52,575 nucleotides of DNA from an uncultured Bermanella sp. (lineage in GTDB: Bacteria; Pseudomonadota; Gammaproteobacteria; Pseudomonadales; Oceanobacteraceae), in NCBI GenBank assembly GCA_913058575.1, contig CAJXRF010000038.1:1-52575 (forward strand). The letters run 5' to 3'. Below are positions 41,974-51,598 of the stretch, piece by piece (position 1 is the stretch's first letter; every line of letters begins with the position of its first letter). Both the position numbers and the translations under genes were made by a program. Below the pieces are notes generated by a model that worked only from the letters and a program-made list of their open reading frames with translations, ran no database searches and was not told the origin of the DNA.

Positions 41974-44283
41974 ATGCGCCGTTTTTGTTTACAATTACGC
42001 CCATTATTCCGTCTTAGAGCACCCCCATTGCAACTTAGCCACGAACAACAGCAAATAATTGCCCATGAGTCTGGTCATGCCAAAGTGATTGCTGTGGCCG
42101 GAGCAGGTAAAACCACGACTTTGGCCATGTTTATTCAGCAGCGTTTGTGGTTAGGGCAAAACCCAAAGCGTTTGTTGGTTATTATGTACAACAAAGCAGC
42201 GCAGCAAGATTTTACAGCAAAATTAAGCTCTATTTTACAAGGTGGCCGCTTACCACAAATACGTACCTTTCATGCGCTGGGACTTAAGATTTATCAAGGG
42301 CTTATTAATGAAGGGCTATTAAATCCTTTTAAAGATGATTTGATTTCCCAAAGTGAACAAGAGCATGTCTTATGGCGACTGATGCAGCAATATGCCAATA
42401 AGCAAACCGCTCAAGAAATTCTACAAGACAGAAAAAAATGGTTAGACCCCATGATGTCTTTCATGGAAAACGTAAAAGCCACGTTAGAGCCCGCCGAACT
42501 CATTTATAAGCGATGTAAATTGCCTAATCAATGCAGCTTCTTTCCTAAAGTGTTTGATGCTTTTGAAGATTGGCGCAAAGAAAATGGTCGAATTGGCTTT
42601 AGCGATATGCTGTATGACCCGTGTATGTTGTTCAGTAAACGCTCTGATGTGGCGGCCCGTTTTGGCAATCATATGGACTGGGTGTTGGTGGATGAATACC
42701 AAGACATTAATGCTATTCAAGAATTTTTATTGGAAACTCTGGCCGGCAGTCGCGCTAGTGTGATGGTGATAGGGGACCCCGATCAAACCATTTATGAATT
42801 TAGAGGTTCCAGTGCCGATTTTATGCTTCACACATTTGATGAGCAATTTAAAGATGTACACCGCTACACTTTAAGTCGTAGTTTTCGTTATGGTCATGAT
42901 GTGGCTTTGCTTAGTAATCAACTTATTCAATTAAACAAAGAACGTGAGGATGTTATTTGTGTGGCGGCAGATGAGAATATTGATAGCCAAGTGAATCTTC
43001 ACCGTGTTGATGAATACGCGCAACAAACCCTGCAAATTGTAAAAGAAGCATTAACCCAGCACGCCCCCCAAGAAATTGCTGTGTTGTTTAGAATGTGGGG
43101 CATGAGTGCACCGGTTGAATTGGCTTTGCTACAAGAAGATATTCCTTATCAAATGTCTCATCACGCTTGGGTCTTACAGCGCACCGAACTACAGCCCATA
43201 ATGATGTTGCTGGAAATAGCCAGTGGTGCATTTGCTTCTCGCAATGAGCGCGCTCGATACTCAGCTTGGTTAGTATTTTTAACCTTCCCAGCCTTAAAAA
43301 TTCGCCGTGCTGAATTACAAAATATCGCCAGGCAACTGGCCAGAGCCCAAAGCTTTCATAATAATGAAACAGCTAAACCCTTGTTTTCTGAAATAGAGAC
43401 CCCTGATTTATCCAAATGGCAAGAGCAGCAGCTACAAACCCGTTTATCTCTTATTGGTTTGGCCATGGATAAACGCATGATGGGTTTTCAATTGGCCAAT
43501 TGTTTTATTCGCGAAACCGATTTTTACAAAGGCATAGCAGACAGTGCATTTAGTAAGCAGCAAGTGGATGATCGTTTGGCAACGGTACAAGGGTTTGTAA
43601 GGTTTATTGCCCGTTTAAATTTAACAGCAGCCAACACGTTTGAGTACTTACAAGAATTATCGAAAAAGCGAGCCATGCAAGATAATAAGCATGGCATTGT
43701 CTTAAGCTCTATTCACAGAGCCAAAGGATTACAGTGGCCTGTGGTGGTTTTACCGGGCTTGAATAATCATTTCTATCCATACCAAAATGAAGCTGAATTT
43801 CAACAGGCGACTTCAATAGAGAGTGAACGGCGATTATTTTACGTGGCCATGACTCGCTGCATGAAAAGCCTGCATTTAATCGCCCCGCCTGACACGCAGG
43901 CGCAAGGAACCAGCCAAGAGCCCAGTAGTTTTATTCATGATATGGCTGTTAATGACTTACTACAGGTTAAGCCAGCTTGGCAGCAAAAAAATGAAAACGT
44001 CAGTATTAGTAAGCGAGCCATTAAAAGTGTCGAAGCGTATGTTAGCAAGTTGAATTGGCCCATTAGTGTTGAAGCGAAGGCCATAGAAAAACCTAAATTG
44101 TCAGTATCTCCTAGTCAGTCTGTACTTGAACGACAATTAGCCAGTGAGCAGGTAGAGCACAGTAAATTTGGAGTGGGGCATATACAACAAGAAACCAATC
44201 GTCACTGGCATATTTTATTTCATGACGGGCAATTAAGAGTGCTAGATAAGCAAATTGCCACTTCCATGTTGAAGTGGCTTTGA
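41974..44283 (+). CDS. UvrD/Rep-type superfamily 1 helicase with a tudor-like C-terminus
   Basis: 769 residues. SF1 helicase motifs are in order: Walker A VAGAGKTTTL (K46), Walker B VLVDEYQDIN, then GDPDQTIYEFRGS (motif III). Next comes SRSFRYGHDVALLS (motif IV), then SSIHRAKGLQWPVVVLPGL (motif V) and ERRLFYVAMTR (motif VI). The last ~45 residues (HSKFGVGHIQQETNRHWHIL, then FHDGQLRVLDKQ) look like the small tudor-like domain at the end of UvrD/PcrA. It is an ATP-driven 3'-5' DNA helicase for repair or replication restart. The start is uncertain: ATG 41974 lacks a ribosome site, and a TTG at 42028 (before QLSHEQQQII) is a good alternative. Confidence 0.9.
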   Translation: MRRFCLQLRPLFRLRAPPLQLSHEQQQIIAHESGHAKVIAVAGAGKTTTLAMFIQQRLWLGQNPKRLLVIMYNKAAQQDFTAKLSSILQGGRLPQIRTFHALGLKIYQGLINEGLLNPFKDDLISQSEQEHVLWRLMQQYANKQTAQEILQDRKKWLDPMMSFMENVKATLEPAELIYKRCKLPNQCSFFPKVFDAFEDWRKENGRIGFSDMLYDPCMLFSKRSDVAARFGNHMDWVLVDEYQDINAIQEFLLETLAGSRASVMVIGDPDQTIYEFRGSSADFMLHTFDEQFKDVHRYTLSRSFRYGHDVALLSNQLIQLNKEREDVICVAADENIDSQVNLHRVDEYAQQTLQIVKEALTQHAPQEIAVLFRMWGMSAPVELALLQEDIPYQMSHHAWVLQRTELQPIMMLLEIASGAFASRNERARYSAWLVFLTFPALKIRRAELQNIARQLARAQSFHNNETAKPLFSEIETPDLSKWQEQQLQTRLSLIGLAMDKRMMGFQLANCFIRETDFYKGIADSAFSKQQVDDRLATVQGFVRFIARLNLTAANTFEYLQELSKKRAMQDNKHGIVLSSIHRAKGLQWPVVVLPGLNNHFYPYQNEAEFQQATSIESERRLFYVAMTRCMKSLHLIAPPDTQAQGTSQEPSSFIHDMAVNDLLQVKPAWQQKNENVSISKRAIKSVEAYVSKLNWPISVEAKAIEKPKLSVSPSQSVLERQLASEQVEHSKFGVGHIQQETNRHWHILFHDGQLRVLDKQIATSMLKWL

Positions 44284-44311
44284 CAGGAAAAACTGTGGTG
44301 GGTAGTGAGTA

Positions 44312-44719
44312 CTACTTTTCGTTAAGAGCCTCTTCAATCCATTGATTGATGGGCTCCTCTAAATAGACCTGATCTAATAACTCTTCAGCAAAATCGGCTT
44401 TTTCAGATAGGCGTTTAGCCATTAAAACCGCCATTACTTGAACGGCGGGTACTTCGCTCCAAATGCTAGTGTGTAAACAGTGCCAATAATTAATGTCTAG
44501 GGCTTTAGGTTTTTCAATTTGCTCCTGGCATCTTTCACAAATAAAAATGCAGTGCTCGAAATCAGCATCCTTAGGAACAGGCGGCACTTCGTGAATAACC
44601 AGTTTCATGCCATGAGTGTCACATAATTCACAGTGGCTTTTGCAGCGTCGGGCTAAATCTTTACCAAAACCATTTAATTCACTTAGGCGAGCCTGATGTT
44701 TTTCGGAACCTTTACTCAT
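44312..44719 (-). CDS. PhnA-like zinc-ribbon protein
   Basis: 135 residues. Two cysteine pairs (CKSHCELC and CERCQEQ, with CIFIC between) suggest a zinc site. The C-terminal half has the pattern YWHCLHTSIWSEVPAVQVMA followed by LLDQVYLEEPINQWIEEAL, typical of proteins annotated PhnA/YjdM-like. The name is historical, and a phosphonate role is not supported by the surroundings. It is convergent with the helicase gene and stands alone. No signal peptide is present, so it is cytoplasmic. Confidence 0.7.
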   Translation of the reverse strand: MSKGSEKHQARLSELNGFGKDLARRCKSHCELCDTHGMKLVIHEVPPVPKDADFEHCIFICERCQEQIEKPKALDINYWHCLHTSIWSEVPAVQVMAVLMAKRLSEKADFAEELLDQVYLEEPINQWIEEALNEK

Positions 44720-44861
44720 GGGGTAACCAATAAATAGTAACTAATTTAATTTGCGCCGATTCTCGCGCTAATTATCCTTAATGTATATGGATAAAGGTAA
44801 ATTAACGCTCACATTTGAATGTTATGGGGTATTAATGGTTAATAAAGTTAAAACACCCGAT

Positions 44862-45746
44862 TCAACTTCCATTAATTTCCAGCATCAATGCTTGGGAAGT
44901 TTCCCCTGCCGGGACACTTACACAATCATCCAATACATTGGCACTTTCGATACACAACATCGACTGGTAACCATTGGCTGGAAAATGGCTTAATCGTTGG
45001 CTTTTGTTTATCCACGGGTTCCAAACAATACTGCTTTGGCTATTACTATTAATGGTGATGTGTTGAGTTTCATTTATCACGCGATAAAACTTAGGCCCTA
45101 AGTAAATTCGGTCTACTTCTTCTTGGATTCTAATGCTGCCATTTTGATCTTTTAATTGCCAACCATCTAGAGCATCTACGTATTGGCTAGAGTGGGCCCC
45201 TTGAATGATCGTATGATTAATATCCTGAGTAGGTAAGTAAGTATGTAGTGCTTGAGAGAAATTCATTTCTTGAGTGCTTAAATTTTTGCATTCAAGCTTG
45301 ATGCTAATATGGTGACTCAATATTAAATGATACGTCAGTTCAAATTCAAAAGGCCATATGGCTAAGGTTTGCTTATTATGAGTAAGGGTTAGCCCTAAAC
45401 GCATTTCGTGGGCTGATTCGTTTAAATAGCTTAACTGCCAATTTTGAGTGCGAGCAAAGCCATGAGCACCTTTATTTTCAGGGATATGTTTTTTAACTAT
45501 TTGAGGGTTAAAAGCCACGCCACCAAACCATGGCCAGCAAATAGGGATACCGCCGCGTACACTTTGGCCTTTTTTAAATTGAGCTTCAGGGCTTAGCCAC
45601 AATAACTCTCCCAACTTTAGAGATTTAAATTGCGTTAATTGAGCCCCCTGCAAGCACAACTGCGCATTAAATTTAGGGTGATGAATTTCAATACAGGCCA
45701 GTTCATCTACTAAGACTTCACGGCAAAAAGCCGCGTTATTTAACAT
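44862..45746 (-). CDS. D-hexose-6-phosphate mutarotase (YeaD-like)
   Basis: 294 residues, with an aldose-1-epimerase-like beta sandwich. Landmarks are LQGAQLTQFKSLKLGELLWL, then RGGIPICWPWFGG, HGFARTQNWQL with the catalytic histidine, and FSQALHTYLPTQDI. Towards the end VWNPWINKSQRLSHFP precedes the C-terminal acidic residue. It interconverts the alpha and beta anomers of hexose phosphates. Its start overlaps the tatD-like gene stop by 7 bp, so the two form an operon read from 46567 downwards. Confidence 0.9.
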   Translation of the reverse strand: MLNNAAFCREVLVDELACIEIHHPKFNAQLCLQGAQLTQFKSLKLGELLWLSPEAQFKKGQSVRGGIPICWPWFGGVAFNPQIVKKHIPENKGAHGFARTQNWQLSYLNESAHEMRLGLTLTHNKQTLAIWPFEFELTYHLILSHHISIKLECKNLSTQEMNFSQALHTYLPTQDINHTIIQGAHSSQYVDALDGWQLKDQNGSIRIQEEVDRIYLGPKFYRVINETQHITINSNSQSSIVWNPWINKSQRLSHFPANGYQSMLCIESANVLDDCVSVPAGETSQALMLEINGS

Positions 45747-46567
45747 GATGTGTTGTCCATGGCGCTAAAAAATAGCGACTGGCTATTTTTGTAGACTACT
45801 TTCAAAAATTCATTTATTTCCATGTCTTTCACTTGGGCCACTTTCTCAGCTACAAATGGTAAGTAGAAAGAGGCATTTTCCTTTCCTCGATAAGGCACGG
45901 GCGTCAGATAAGGAGCATCGGTTTCTAGGATAATTTGCTCAACTGGTGTCATACGAATAATGTCACGAACATTTTCGGCTGTATTAAACGTGCAAATGCC
46001 GTTAAAGCCTAAGCAAAATTTTTGATCAATGGCGTATTGGGCTAACAGCGGCCCAGAAGTGAAGCTATGAATAACCCCCCGCTTCTTAAGGGTACTTTCA
46101 AAGTTCTTTAAAATGGCCATGGTGTCATCGTCGGCTTCGCGACTGTGTATCACCACAGGGAGATCCATATCGGAAGCAATTTGCAATTGGGTTTCAAACA
46201 CCTGTTGTTGTACTTTGCGGTCGGTGTGTTCATAAAAATAGTCTAGGCCAATTTCCCCTATGGCGAGCATGCGCTCATGTTGAGCGTTTTCTCTAATTTG
46301 GCTTTCAGTGTCTTTTTGAAAATGCTGAGCATCATGGGGGTGAACCCCTTGAGTGCCCCATATCATGGGGTGCTGCTGTGCCAAGTGCATGACTTTTTCT
46401 AGGTTATCAGGGGATACGGCAATGGTAATGATCTTTTCAATGCCCACCTCTTGGGCTTGTTCGACCACTTGCTCTAAGGAATATTCCTTTAAGTAATCAA
46501 GATGGCAATGGGTCTCAATGATGGCCTGTTCAAAGATTGGTATGGCGCGTTTATTTCGTTTACTCAT
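45740..46567 (-). CDS. TatD-family metal-dependent DNase
   Basis: 275 residues, a TIM-barrel amidohydrolase fold. Metal ligands are seen in IETHCHLDYL (HxH), AIGEIGLDYF (Glu), VVIHSREADD (His), IHSFTSG (His) and LETDAPYLTP (Asp). Such proteins are Mg-dependent 3'-5' exonucleases involved in DNA repair or quality control. It is the first gene of a two-gene minus-strand unit with the mutarotase and is divergent from the chemoreceptor. Confidence 0.9.
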   Translation of the reverse strand: MSKRNKRAIPIFEQAIIETHCHLDYLKEYSLEQVVEQAQEVGIEKIITIAVSPDNLEKVMHLAQQHPMIWGTQGVHPHDAQHFQKDTESQIRENAQHERMLAIGEIGLDYFYEHTDRKVQQQVFETQLQIASDMDLPVVIHSREADDDTMAILKNFESTLKKRGVIHSFTSGPLLAQYAIDQKFCLGFNGICTFNTAENVRDIIRMTPVEQIILETDAPYLTPVPYRGKENASFYLPFVAEKVAQVKDMEINEFLKVVYKNSQSLFFSAMDNTSC

Positions 46568-46681
46568 GACTCAGACCCAAGCTTATAGGTGGCGTAAATG
46601 CGCTATTTTAACTGTAATGGCCGTCCCTACCAAAGCAATATTTATGTCTATACTCAAATGAGTGATTTAGAGATTATTGTT

Positions 46682-48706
46682 ATGAGTATTCTGGCTCCAG
46701 GTATTTCTTTTCTTAATAGGTTGAAATTTGCGCGAAAATTTCAGGTGATATTATTTACCCTTTTGTTACCTATTGCTTATAGTTCGTGGCTTATTTTTAC
46801 CACTGAAATCAAGAAAATAAACGTGGCTCATTTAGAAATAGAGGGTGAGGTAGCACTTGAAGATATTCATAAACTGCGCATATTAGCCGCTCAGCATAGG
46901 GGCACTTCTGCACAGTGGTTAGCAGGTAATAATGGTTTAGAGAGTAAATTACGAGATTTAGAATCAAATATGTCCCAAGCGTTATTACAAGCGAATAGTG
47001 CTTTGCAAACCTCAATGTTCAGTGATGATGTTAGCAAACAATTGCAAGCTTTAAAAAGTCAGTGGGCAGCGCTACTGCATAATAAGCTTAAGTCGATGGG
47101 AGCAGCTGAAAGCTTTGTGAAACACGGTGACTGGGTGATTAAAGTAAATCGCTTAGTGGATACAGTGACCACAGAAAGTGGCTTGATATTAGACCCCCAT
47201 ATAGATACTTACTTATTAATGCAATTAACGGCTTTTGATATTCCAGCCTTGCAGGAGCTTTTGGGGCAGTTACGTGGTAAGGGGGCTGGAGTGGCTACAA
47301 AGGGCAGTTTTGATTCATCGTCCTTTATTTCAGTTTCAAATTTGTACAACGATATTGACCTGACTCAGGGGAAAATCGAGCATAAATTCAAAGAAATTAG
47401 CAAAAACTATCCGCTGCACATTGCCGCTGTAAAAGGTGCCCTATCGCAGGCAGTAGAGGCGGTTAAAATGTTCAAGGACACGACCAAAAATAAATTACTT
47501 GACCCAGATACCCCCACCATTAACGGGGCCGATTACTTTTCTGCTGGCAGCGTAGCGATTGGTAACTTGGCTAAACTGCATGAAAAGAATAACCACGTGT
47601 TTCGAGAAGCGCTAAAGGAATACGCGTCTAAGGGTCGAAATGAGCTGATCTTAATTTTAAGTATTTTTAGTGTTTTATTTATCAGTGGCATTTATTTATT
47701 TAGTTGCTTAAAAAATGCAGTGGACAGTAACCTAGGTATTACCTTGAATATGGCCGCCGATTTAGACAAGGGTATTTTAAATGGCGAATATCAAAGCAAA
47801 AGTAATGATGAACTTGGTCACACAGTGCGGGCATTAAATAATGCTTATGCAGAGCTTCGAAAAGTGGTTCAAAAGGTACGTGATAATTCTGTGAGCTTGT
47901 CTTCTTCTTCCAAGGAATTACAAGTGGTTTCTAGTCAGGTTAATGAGTTAGGGGAAGAGCAAAAAAGTAGAGTGGGGGTCATTGTCACGGCAGCAACACA
48001 GCTGGCGGCTACCGCAAAAGAAGTAGCATCTCATTGTGAAACCGCCGCGACTGAAACAAAAAGTGCACAGCAATTGGCGAATCAAGGGGCCGACCGATCT
48101 CGAGCCTCGGCAAATGTTATTCGCGAACTGGCACAAAGTATTCGTAAAGCGGGTGAGGAAATTGGGCAACTGGCTCAGCAAGCTGCATCCATTAGCACCG
48201 TGATTGATGTCATTAAGGCCATTGCTGAGCAAACCAACCTATTGGCGCTAAACGCTGCAATTGAGGCCGCTCGGGCAGGAGAGCAAGGCAGGGGATTTGC
48301 TGTGGTGGCCGATGAGGTACGTACTTTGGCCAATCGCACCCAAGAGTCCACTAACGAAATTGAAAGTACCATTGCCAGTTTACAGCAGGTAGCAGAAAAA
48401 GCCGTGTCTGCCATGGATGTTGCGTGCGAGCAGGCAAACACGGGTGAAAGTGAATCCATACAAACCGGTGAAATGCTGGGGGAAATAGAAAAATCAGTGG
48501 ACCAAGTAAATGACTTAATAAACCAAGTGGCAACGGCAGGGGAACAACAAGCTGGTGCAGCCGATGAAATCGCTCAACATATTCATGCCGTGGACGATGC
48601 TTCAAGTAATTTGGTGGAAAAAGCTCTAGGTGTGGCGAATATTGCGGCGGATGTGGGCGGCGGCAGCTCGCAACTGGAAGGCACGGTCCAGCAATTTAAA
48701 TTGTAA
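46682..48706 (+). CDS. Methyl-accepting chemotaxis protein
   Basis: 674 residues from the ATG at 46682. The frame extends to an ATG at 46598 behind AGGTGG, so the start is not settled; a TATACT at 46649-46654 favours the later one. TM1 is at ~22-40. A ~280-residue all-helical periplasmic sensor begins [20 protein letters not shown], reminiscent of NIT or helical-bundle sensors. TM2 is at ~322-343, followed by a HAMP-like region and a long coiled-coil signalling domain. The hairpin tip [20 protein letters not shown] (about residue 515) is perfect. No C-terminal CheR-docking pentapeptide is present. The ligand is unknown. Confidence 0.92.
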   Translation: MSILAPGISFLNRLKFARKFQVILFTLLLPIAYSSWLIFTTEIKKINVAHLEIEGEVALEDIHKLRILAAQHRGTSAQWLAGNNGLESKLRDLESNMSQALLQANSALQTSMFSDDVSKQLQALKSQWAALLHNKLKSMGAAESFVKHGDWVIKVNRLVDTVTTESGLILDPHIDTYLLMQLTAFDIPALQELLGQLRGKGAGVATKGSFDSSSFISVSNLYNDIDLTQGKIEHKFKEISKNYPLHIAAVKGALSQAVEAVKMFKDTTKNKLLDPDTPTINGADYFSAGSVAIGNLAKLHEKNNHVFREALKEYASKGRNELILILSIFSVLFISGIYLFSCLKNAVDSNLGITLNMAADLDKGILNGEYQSKSNDELGHTVRALNNAYAELRKVVQKVRDNSVSLSSSSKELQVVSSQVNELGEEQKSRVGVIVTAATQLAATAKEVASHCETAATETKSAQQLANQGADRSRASANVIRELAQSIRKAGEEIGQLAQQAASISTVIDVIKAIAEQTNLLALNAAIEAARAGEQGRGFAVVADEVRTLANRTQESTNEIESTIASLQQVAEKAVSAMDVACEQANTGESESIQTGEMLGEIEKSVDQVNDLINQVATAGEQQAGAADEIAQHIHAVDDASSNLVEKALGVANIAADVGGGSSQLEGTVQQFKL

Positions 48707-48847
48707 ATATGCTGCTTGTTTTCATTTAAGGTTTGGCTTCCCCCTAAAATGAAATTTATTTTAAGCGTGAGCTGTGAATTGAATGTATTTCTGCACTGTG
48801 TCTTTGTCTGTAAGGAGATATAATGGTGGCTTCATTTAGGAGTCATC

Positions 48848-49489
48848 ATGGATATAGCCGACATTCGTCGTCAGTATGGGACCAATCAGCTTACGCTTGA
48901 GCAATTGGCTGAGCATCCCATGGATCAGTTCAAGATTTGGTTAGACCAAGCCATCGAATCAAAATTATTCACAGACCCCACAGCAATGAATGTGGCTACG
49001 GTGGATGAAAGTGGCATGCCCAGCCAGCGTATTGTGTTATTGAAACAATACGATCAAGAGGGCTTTATGTTTTATACCAATCTCGAAAGTAATAAAGCCC
49101 AGCAAATTAAACACAATAACCAAGTCTGTTTGCATTTTTCGTGGTTAGGGCTTGAGCGGCAGGTCATTATAAAGGGAATAGCAGAACAATTACCCTTATC
49201 CCAAGTGACACAATATTTTTTATCTCGCCCAAAAGACAGTCAGTTGGCGGCTTGGGCCAGCCATCAAAGTAAGCCCATCGCCGCGCGTAAAGTATTGGAA
49301 ATGGCGTTTAGCCAAATGAAAGATAAATTCAGTAAGGGGAAAATTCCATTGCCTGATTTCTGGGGAGGCTTTCGCATTAAGCCTGTCAGCATAGAATTTT
49401 GGCAGGGCAGGGATAACCGTTTACACGATCGCTTCTTATACGTTGTCAGTGAAAATGGGCAATTCGATATTGAGCGTTTACAGCCTTAA
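48848..49489 (+). CDS. pdxH: Pyridoxamine 5'-phosphate oxidase
   Basis: 213 residues, usual length. FMN-dependent oxidation of pyridoxamine or pyridoxine phosphate to PLP. Family motifs are NVATVDESGMPSQRIVLLKQ, FMFYTNLESNKAQQI, then WASHQSKPIA. The C-terminal signature FWGGFRIKPVSIEFWQGR ends with LHDR. TTAGGAG lies before the ATG. It is a single gene with a convergent terminator shared with the lipoprotein gene at 49571. Confidence 0.95.
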   Translation: MDIADIRRQYGTNQLTLEQLAEHPMDQFKIWLDQAIESKLFTDPTAMNVATVDESGMPSQRIVLLKQYDQEGFMFYTNLESNKAQQIKHNNQVCLHFSWLGLERQVIIKGIAEQLPLSQVTQYFLSRPKDSQLAAWASHQSKPIAARKVLEMAFSQMKDKFSKGKIPLPDFWGGFRIKPVSIEFWQGRDNRLHDRFLYVVSENGQFDIERLQP

Positions 49490-49523
49490 GATAGCTGTGT
49501 TAGTGTTTTAAATTTAGCCTCCC

Positions 49524-49561
49524 AAAGACCCCTAAGTGTCATAAATAGCTTAGGGTTCTTT
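49524..49561. terminator. Terminator between convergent pdxH and lipoprotein genes
   Basis: AAAGACCCCTAAG and CTTAGGGTTCTTT form a 13-position stem with one mismatch and a 12-base loop. Short T- or A-runs lie at the stem base, suiting either direction. Confidence 0.6.
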
Positions 49562-49570
49562 ATGAAAGGA

Positions 49571-49927
49571 CTAATTGTTTTTTAAAGCTACCCAATGCCC
49601 TGAGCAATTCCCACCTTTCATATTTAAATACCATTGCCCCGTGGCCTCATCACCTGCGATTCGCCCCTTAATATAATAGCCTGAATCGTTTTCAAAATGA
49701 AAGAACCCCCCTTGATGAGTAGATCCAGACATCTGGGCGCACTTTTTTAGAAAGCAATAAAAGCCAATTTTAGCTTCCTGATTGTCTAGATTAATACTGG
49801 TATCCCCTTGAGCTGTGCAGTTTCCATCTTGAGTGATAAACCCACCAATATAATCACTGTGTTCAATGCCGGAATCGCAGCCACTTAATATGCCAGTGAA
49901 CGCCAGAAAGAGTATGCTTTTCTTCAT
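49571..49927 (-). CDS. Small hypothetical lipoprotein
   Basis: 118 residues from the ATG at 49927, which has AAAGGAG at perfect distance; an earlier in-frame ATG at 49966 lies within the upstream gene. The signal MKKSILFLAFTGILSGC has C17 as the lipidated residue. The mature part contains several cysteines (GNCTAQ, FYCFLKKC and GNCSGHW) and a beta-rich domain with GYYIKGRIAGDEATGQWYL, like small lipocalin-like envelope proteins. The family is not recognised. Its ribosome site is built from the last codons of the upstream hydratase gene, so translation is coupled. Confidence 0.75.
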   Translation of the reverse strand: MKKSILFLAFTGILSGCDSGIEHSDYIGGFITQDGNCTAQGDTSINLDNQEAKIGFYCFLKKCAQMSGSTHQGGFFHFENDSGYYIKGRIAGDEATGQWYLNMKGGNCSGHWVALKNN

Positions 49928-49931
49928 CTGG

Positions 49932-50729
49932 TTACTCTCCTTTATAATCGGGATATCTTTTTTCAATGAGTGCTGTCACCGCCTCAAAGTGATCATGAGT
50001 TTGGTGCAGGTTTGCTTGAATGGCAGCGCTCATTTGCAATAGGCTATCTAGGGGAAGGGTTGTACCTGAGCGCATTAATTGTTTAGTGGCTCGTAAAGCT
50101 TGTGGTGGGTTTTTAACTATCCGTTTTGCCAAAGCCATGGCTTCATCCATGAGTTTGTCGTCTTCTACCAATTTATTCAGCATTCCCCAGTCATAAGCTT
50201 GTTGAGCGCTAATGGCATCGCCAGTAAAAGCCATTTCAGCCGCTCTGCCAAAGCCTGCGATACGAGGTAAAATCCAAGCACCTCCATCCCCTGGAATTAA
50301 GCCAACTTTAATGAAGCTTTCCGCAAAGCTTGCCTTGTGTGAAGCGATGCGCATATCGCAATACATAGCAAGATCACATCCCGCCCCGAAAGCTGGGCCA
50401 TTTACGGCTGCGATAGTAGGGATGTTTACGTTGTGCAGTGCTTGGGGAATACGCTGAATCACTTTTGCGTAATTCTCTCGAATGTCATTGGCTTCACCTG
50501 CAAACATGCCTTCTTTGTTAAGCATATGCTTAATATTGCCCCCGCTTGAAAAGGCACTGCCGGCGCCAGTGATAATTAGGCAGCGTAACTGAGGGTCTTC
50601 ATCTACTAATTTAAGGCTATCGATAAACTCTTCAACTACTTCAATTTCAGATATGGAGTTTCTTTGTTCGGGCTGGTTAAGAGTAAGAATAGCGATGTGG
50701 TTGTGTTTTTCAAAAACGATGCGGCTCAT
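49932..50729 (-). CDS. Enoyl-CoA hydratase (crotonase family)
   Basis: 265 residues. Crotonase motifs: HIAILTLNQPEQRNSIS, the oxyanion strand GSAFSSGGNIKHM, NGPAFGAGCDLAMYCDMRIA, and AESFIKVGLIPGDGGAWILP with the catalytic region. A hydratase active in fatty-acid or aromatic-acid breakdown is likely, but the substrate is not defined by sequence. It precedes a small lipoprotein gene with a 4-bp gap, an unusual pairing of a cytoplasmic enzyme and an envelope protein. Confidence 0.88.
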   Translation of the reverse strand: MSRIVFEKHNHIAILTLNQPEQRNSISEIEVVEEFIDSLKLVDEDPQLRCLIITGAGSAFSSGGNIKHMLNKEGMFAGEANDIRENYAKVIQRIPQALHNVNIPTIAAVNGPAFGAGCDLAMYCDMRIASHKASFAESFIKVGLIPGDGGAWILPRIAGFGRAAEMAFTGDAISAQQAYDWGMLNKLVEDDKLMDEAMALAKRIVKNPPQALRATKQLMRSGTTLPLDSLLQMSAAIQANLHQTHDHFEAVTALIEKRYPDYKGE

Positions 50730-50796
50730 GGAAACTCCTTAATGGTGAGCTAATATTGGGCCGCTTAACAGGGGAATGCAATAGGGTTGGATTGTA

Positions 50797-51474
50797 CTAA
50801 TCTATCCCTAAAAGTTTATGGGTTTGTAAAGACATGCGCCATTTAGGGTGCTCTAAGCAGTATTGCGTGGCGGCTTGCATGTTTTCGCGGACAATCATGC
50901 CGCTCTGGTGAGATTCAATATCGCTTTCGCCGTAATAGGCCATGGGGGAAATAAAATAATGCTGAGCCTGAATATTAGATACTTGTTCGGGAGATAAGTC
51001 CTCTTGTGGGAAAACCAGCTTTAACTCGTTACACGATTTAATAATCACTTCGCTTTTACCCTTTGGGCTAATGCATACCCAATCAAGGTTTTTGGGTAGC
51101 GCTAACGTTCCATTACTTTCTACTGCAGTTTCAAAGCCTGCTGTTTTAAAAGCGCTAACCAAATTATCTGTGAGCTGCAAGGCAGGTTCGCCACCAGTGA
51201 ACACCACATAGGGCTGGCCTCCTGCATTGCTTGGCCATAATTTTAAGGCCAGCTCTAATAGCGCCGGTGGGGAATAAACGCCTCCGTTTTCACCATCTAT
51301 ACCGGTAATATCGGTATCACAAAACTGGCAAAGGGCTGCCTTTCTACCACTTTCACGGCCATTCCATAAATTGCATTTACTAAACCGAATGAATACAGAT
51401 GCACGGCCACTGCGGGCACCTTCACCTTGTAGGGTGTAAAAGGCTTCTTTAATTCTTAAATCGGAATTTGCCAT
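50797..51474 (-). CDS. queE: 7-carboxy-7-deazaguanine synthase
   Basis: 225 residues, a radical-SAM enzyme forming the 7-deazaguanine core from carboxytetrahydropterin in queuosine synthesis. The start has KEAFYTLQGEGARSGRASVF. The iron-sulfur motif is the C-x14-C-x2-C form (from SKCNLW to CQFCDTD), the spacing typical of this QueE group rather than CxxxCxxC. YVVFTGGEPALQLT follows. It lies 124 bp downstream of queC on the same strand, with a hairpin between them. Confidence 0.94.
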   Translation of the reverse strand: MANSDLRIKEAFYTLQGEGARSGRASVFIRFSKCNLWNGRESGRKAALCQFCDTDITGIDGENGGVYSPPALLELALKLWPSNAGGQPYVVFTGGEPALQLTDNLVSAFKTAGFETAVESNGTLALPKNLDWVCISPKGKSEVIIKSCNELKLVFPQEDLSPEQVSNIQAQHYFISPMAYYGESDIESHQSGMIVRENMQAATQYCLEHPKWRMSLQTHKLLGID

Positions 51475-51566
51475 GGGGCTCTTACTTTAAGTGGGTGTTC
51501 TGGGCCATTATCGATAATTGCTGGTCAGTAAGCAATGTGACTGATGGTTAAGAAAAAAGAGAGTGC

Positions 51567-51588
51567 TTGACGCTCATTAGAGCGTCAA
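51567..51588 (-). terminator. Hairpin between queC and queE
   Basis: TTGACGCTC and GAGCGTCAA form a perfect 9-bp stem with a 4-base loop, 10 bases past the queC stop. On the minus strand a TTTTTT run follows, but 9 bases after the stem, so it may attenuate rather than stop transcription into queE. Confidence 0.6.
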
Positions 51589-51598
51589 AGGGTCAGGT

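Noticed and set aside
44781-44993. 70-codon open frame on the plus strand
   Set aside because: Its second half lies antisense inside the mutarotase gene, and its first half has no coding character.
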